Source: Flavobacterium plurextorum (GTDB taxonomy: Bacteria; Bacteroidota; Bacteroidia; Flavobacteriales; Flavobacteriaceae). Taken from it: a stretch of 51,104 nucleotides of DNA. The position numbers and the translations under genes are program-made. The DNA is taken from contig NZ_MUHD01000009.1 in the NCBI RefSeq assembly GCF_002217395.1, forward strand, positions 1-51,104, read 5' to 3'. The notes under the pieces are model-generated. The model was not told where the DNA came from. It did no database searches and saw only the letters and a program-made list of their open reading frames with translations. Position 1 is the first letter of the stretch; each line of letters opens with the position of its first letter. Shown here piece after piece: positions 50,885 to 51,104 of the stretch.

Positions 50885-51104
50885 TTTTCAGCTTTTTTAT
50901 AGATTAATATTGAAAGATAAAATGCCAGTATTGTTGGTATTCCGATTCCGAAATAAGTTTTGAGATTAGGAGATGCAAAAGGATCGATGCAAATCATAAC
51001 AAAATAAAAAACAACTCCTATGATGTACAATTGAAGATATTTATTTTGAGGCTCTTTAAATAACATATATCCACTAACAATAATTTGAAATAGCCCGATA
51101 AATA
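50881..51104 (-). CDS. Partial membrane protein, cut by the window edge
   Basis: The reading frame stays open from the stop at 50881 to the right edge. Residues upstream of the first in-window Met (FIGLFQIIVSGY) are hydrophobic and look coding, so the true start lies outside. Two helices are visible in the C-terminal part (about YIIGVVFYFVMI and GIGIPTILAFYLSILIY). The family is not recognised. It overlaps DUF2071 by 4 nt. Confidence 0.6.
   Translation of the reverse strand, partial: FIGLFQIIVSGYMLFKEPQNKYLQLYIIGVVFYFVMICIDPFASPNLKTYFGIGIPTILAFYLSILIYKKAEK

Noticed and set aside
1..51104. CRISPR array, prophage, IS element or integron
   Set aside because: No regularly spaced direct repeats, no transposase, integrase or phage structural genes, and no IS-type ends around genes were found.

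Overview
This window is almost certainly from a Flavobacterium-like member of the Bacteroidota (Flavobacteriaceae). The DNA is AT-rich. Several genes are preceded by the phylum's -7 element (TAnnTTTG), and many products carry short signal peptides ending in AQ or GQ. The content fits as well: paired FtsX-type permeases, GAFTDA-type sigma-54 activators, TonB/ExbBD, DUF4256, DUF2071, NRDE and chalcone-isomerase-like proteins. It is a chromosomal stretch just downstream of an rRNA operon (5S at the left edge). I see no phage, plasmid, IS element or CRISPR array.

Layout. 1-760: 5S rRNA, its terminator and a decayed duplicate of the 5S 3' end. 765-2166: a Crp-type regulator and an extra LpxA-like acyltransferase. 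2269-10796: an ABC exporter operon (ATPase plus two tandem 807-aa permeases) divergent from a sigma-54 response regulator/histidine kinase pair, with a plausible -24/-12 promoter and palindromic activator sites between them. 10934-13571: YdeI-like and DUF4256 proteins and a secreted HExxH protein. 13823-19690: a membrane-anchored AraC-type regulator and two serine hydrolases that share a duplicated promoter/operator, with a block of unknown small genes between them. 19853-22462: TlpA-like thioredoxin, an adenylate-kinase paralogue, MerR and XRE regulators. 22798-22875: tRNA-Val. 23038-29939: a duplicated-domain secreted protein, FolC, ExbB/ExbD, a TonB-like protein, a Glu/Leu/Phe/Val dehydrogenase and a chalcone-isomerase-like protein. 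30409-36108: acyl-CoA dehydrogenase, a second Crp-type regulator, then a compact six-gene run (peroxiredoxin-like, YHS, DoxX-like, DinB, NRDE/TANGO2, ATP-grasp). 36355-38715: M28 peptidase, SDR, SprT-like protein. 38802-43044: MlaE/MlaF, a GT2 glycosyltransferase, a methyltransferase and a KAS III-like enzyme. 43356-46205: glycine decarboxylase. 46431-51104: UbiA-like membrane protein, DUF1090, SRPBCC, TIGR01777 epimerase, two paralogous membrane proteins, DUF2071 and a partial membrane protein cut by the window edge.

How it works together. Most of the window is ordinary housekeeping plus small regulatory islands. The best candidates for under-described biology are (a) the AraC/serine-hydrolase regulon with three conserved half-sites, (b) the sigma-54 controlled two-permease exporter, (c) the redox-flavoured DinB-NRDE-ATP-grasp operon next to a Crp-type regulator, and (d) the unknown 243-aa/138-aa pair at 16345-17493. 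Dispersed palindromic repeats (TTGTCATTTCG ends, CCCGA/TCGGG hairpins) occupy several intergenic gaps. All functions are read from sequence motifs by eye; no database search was run.
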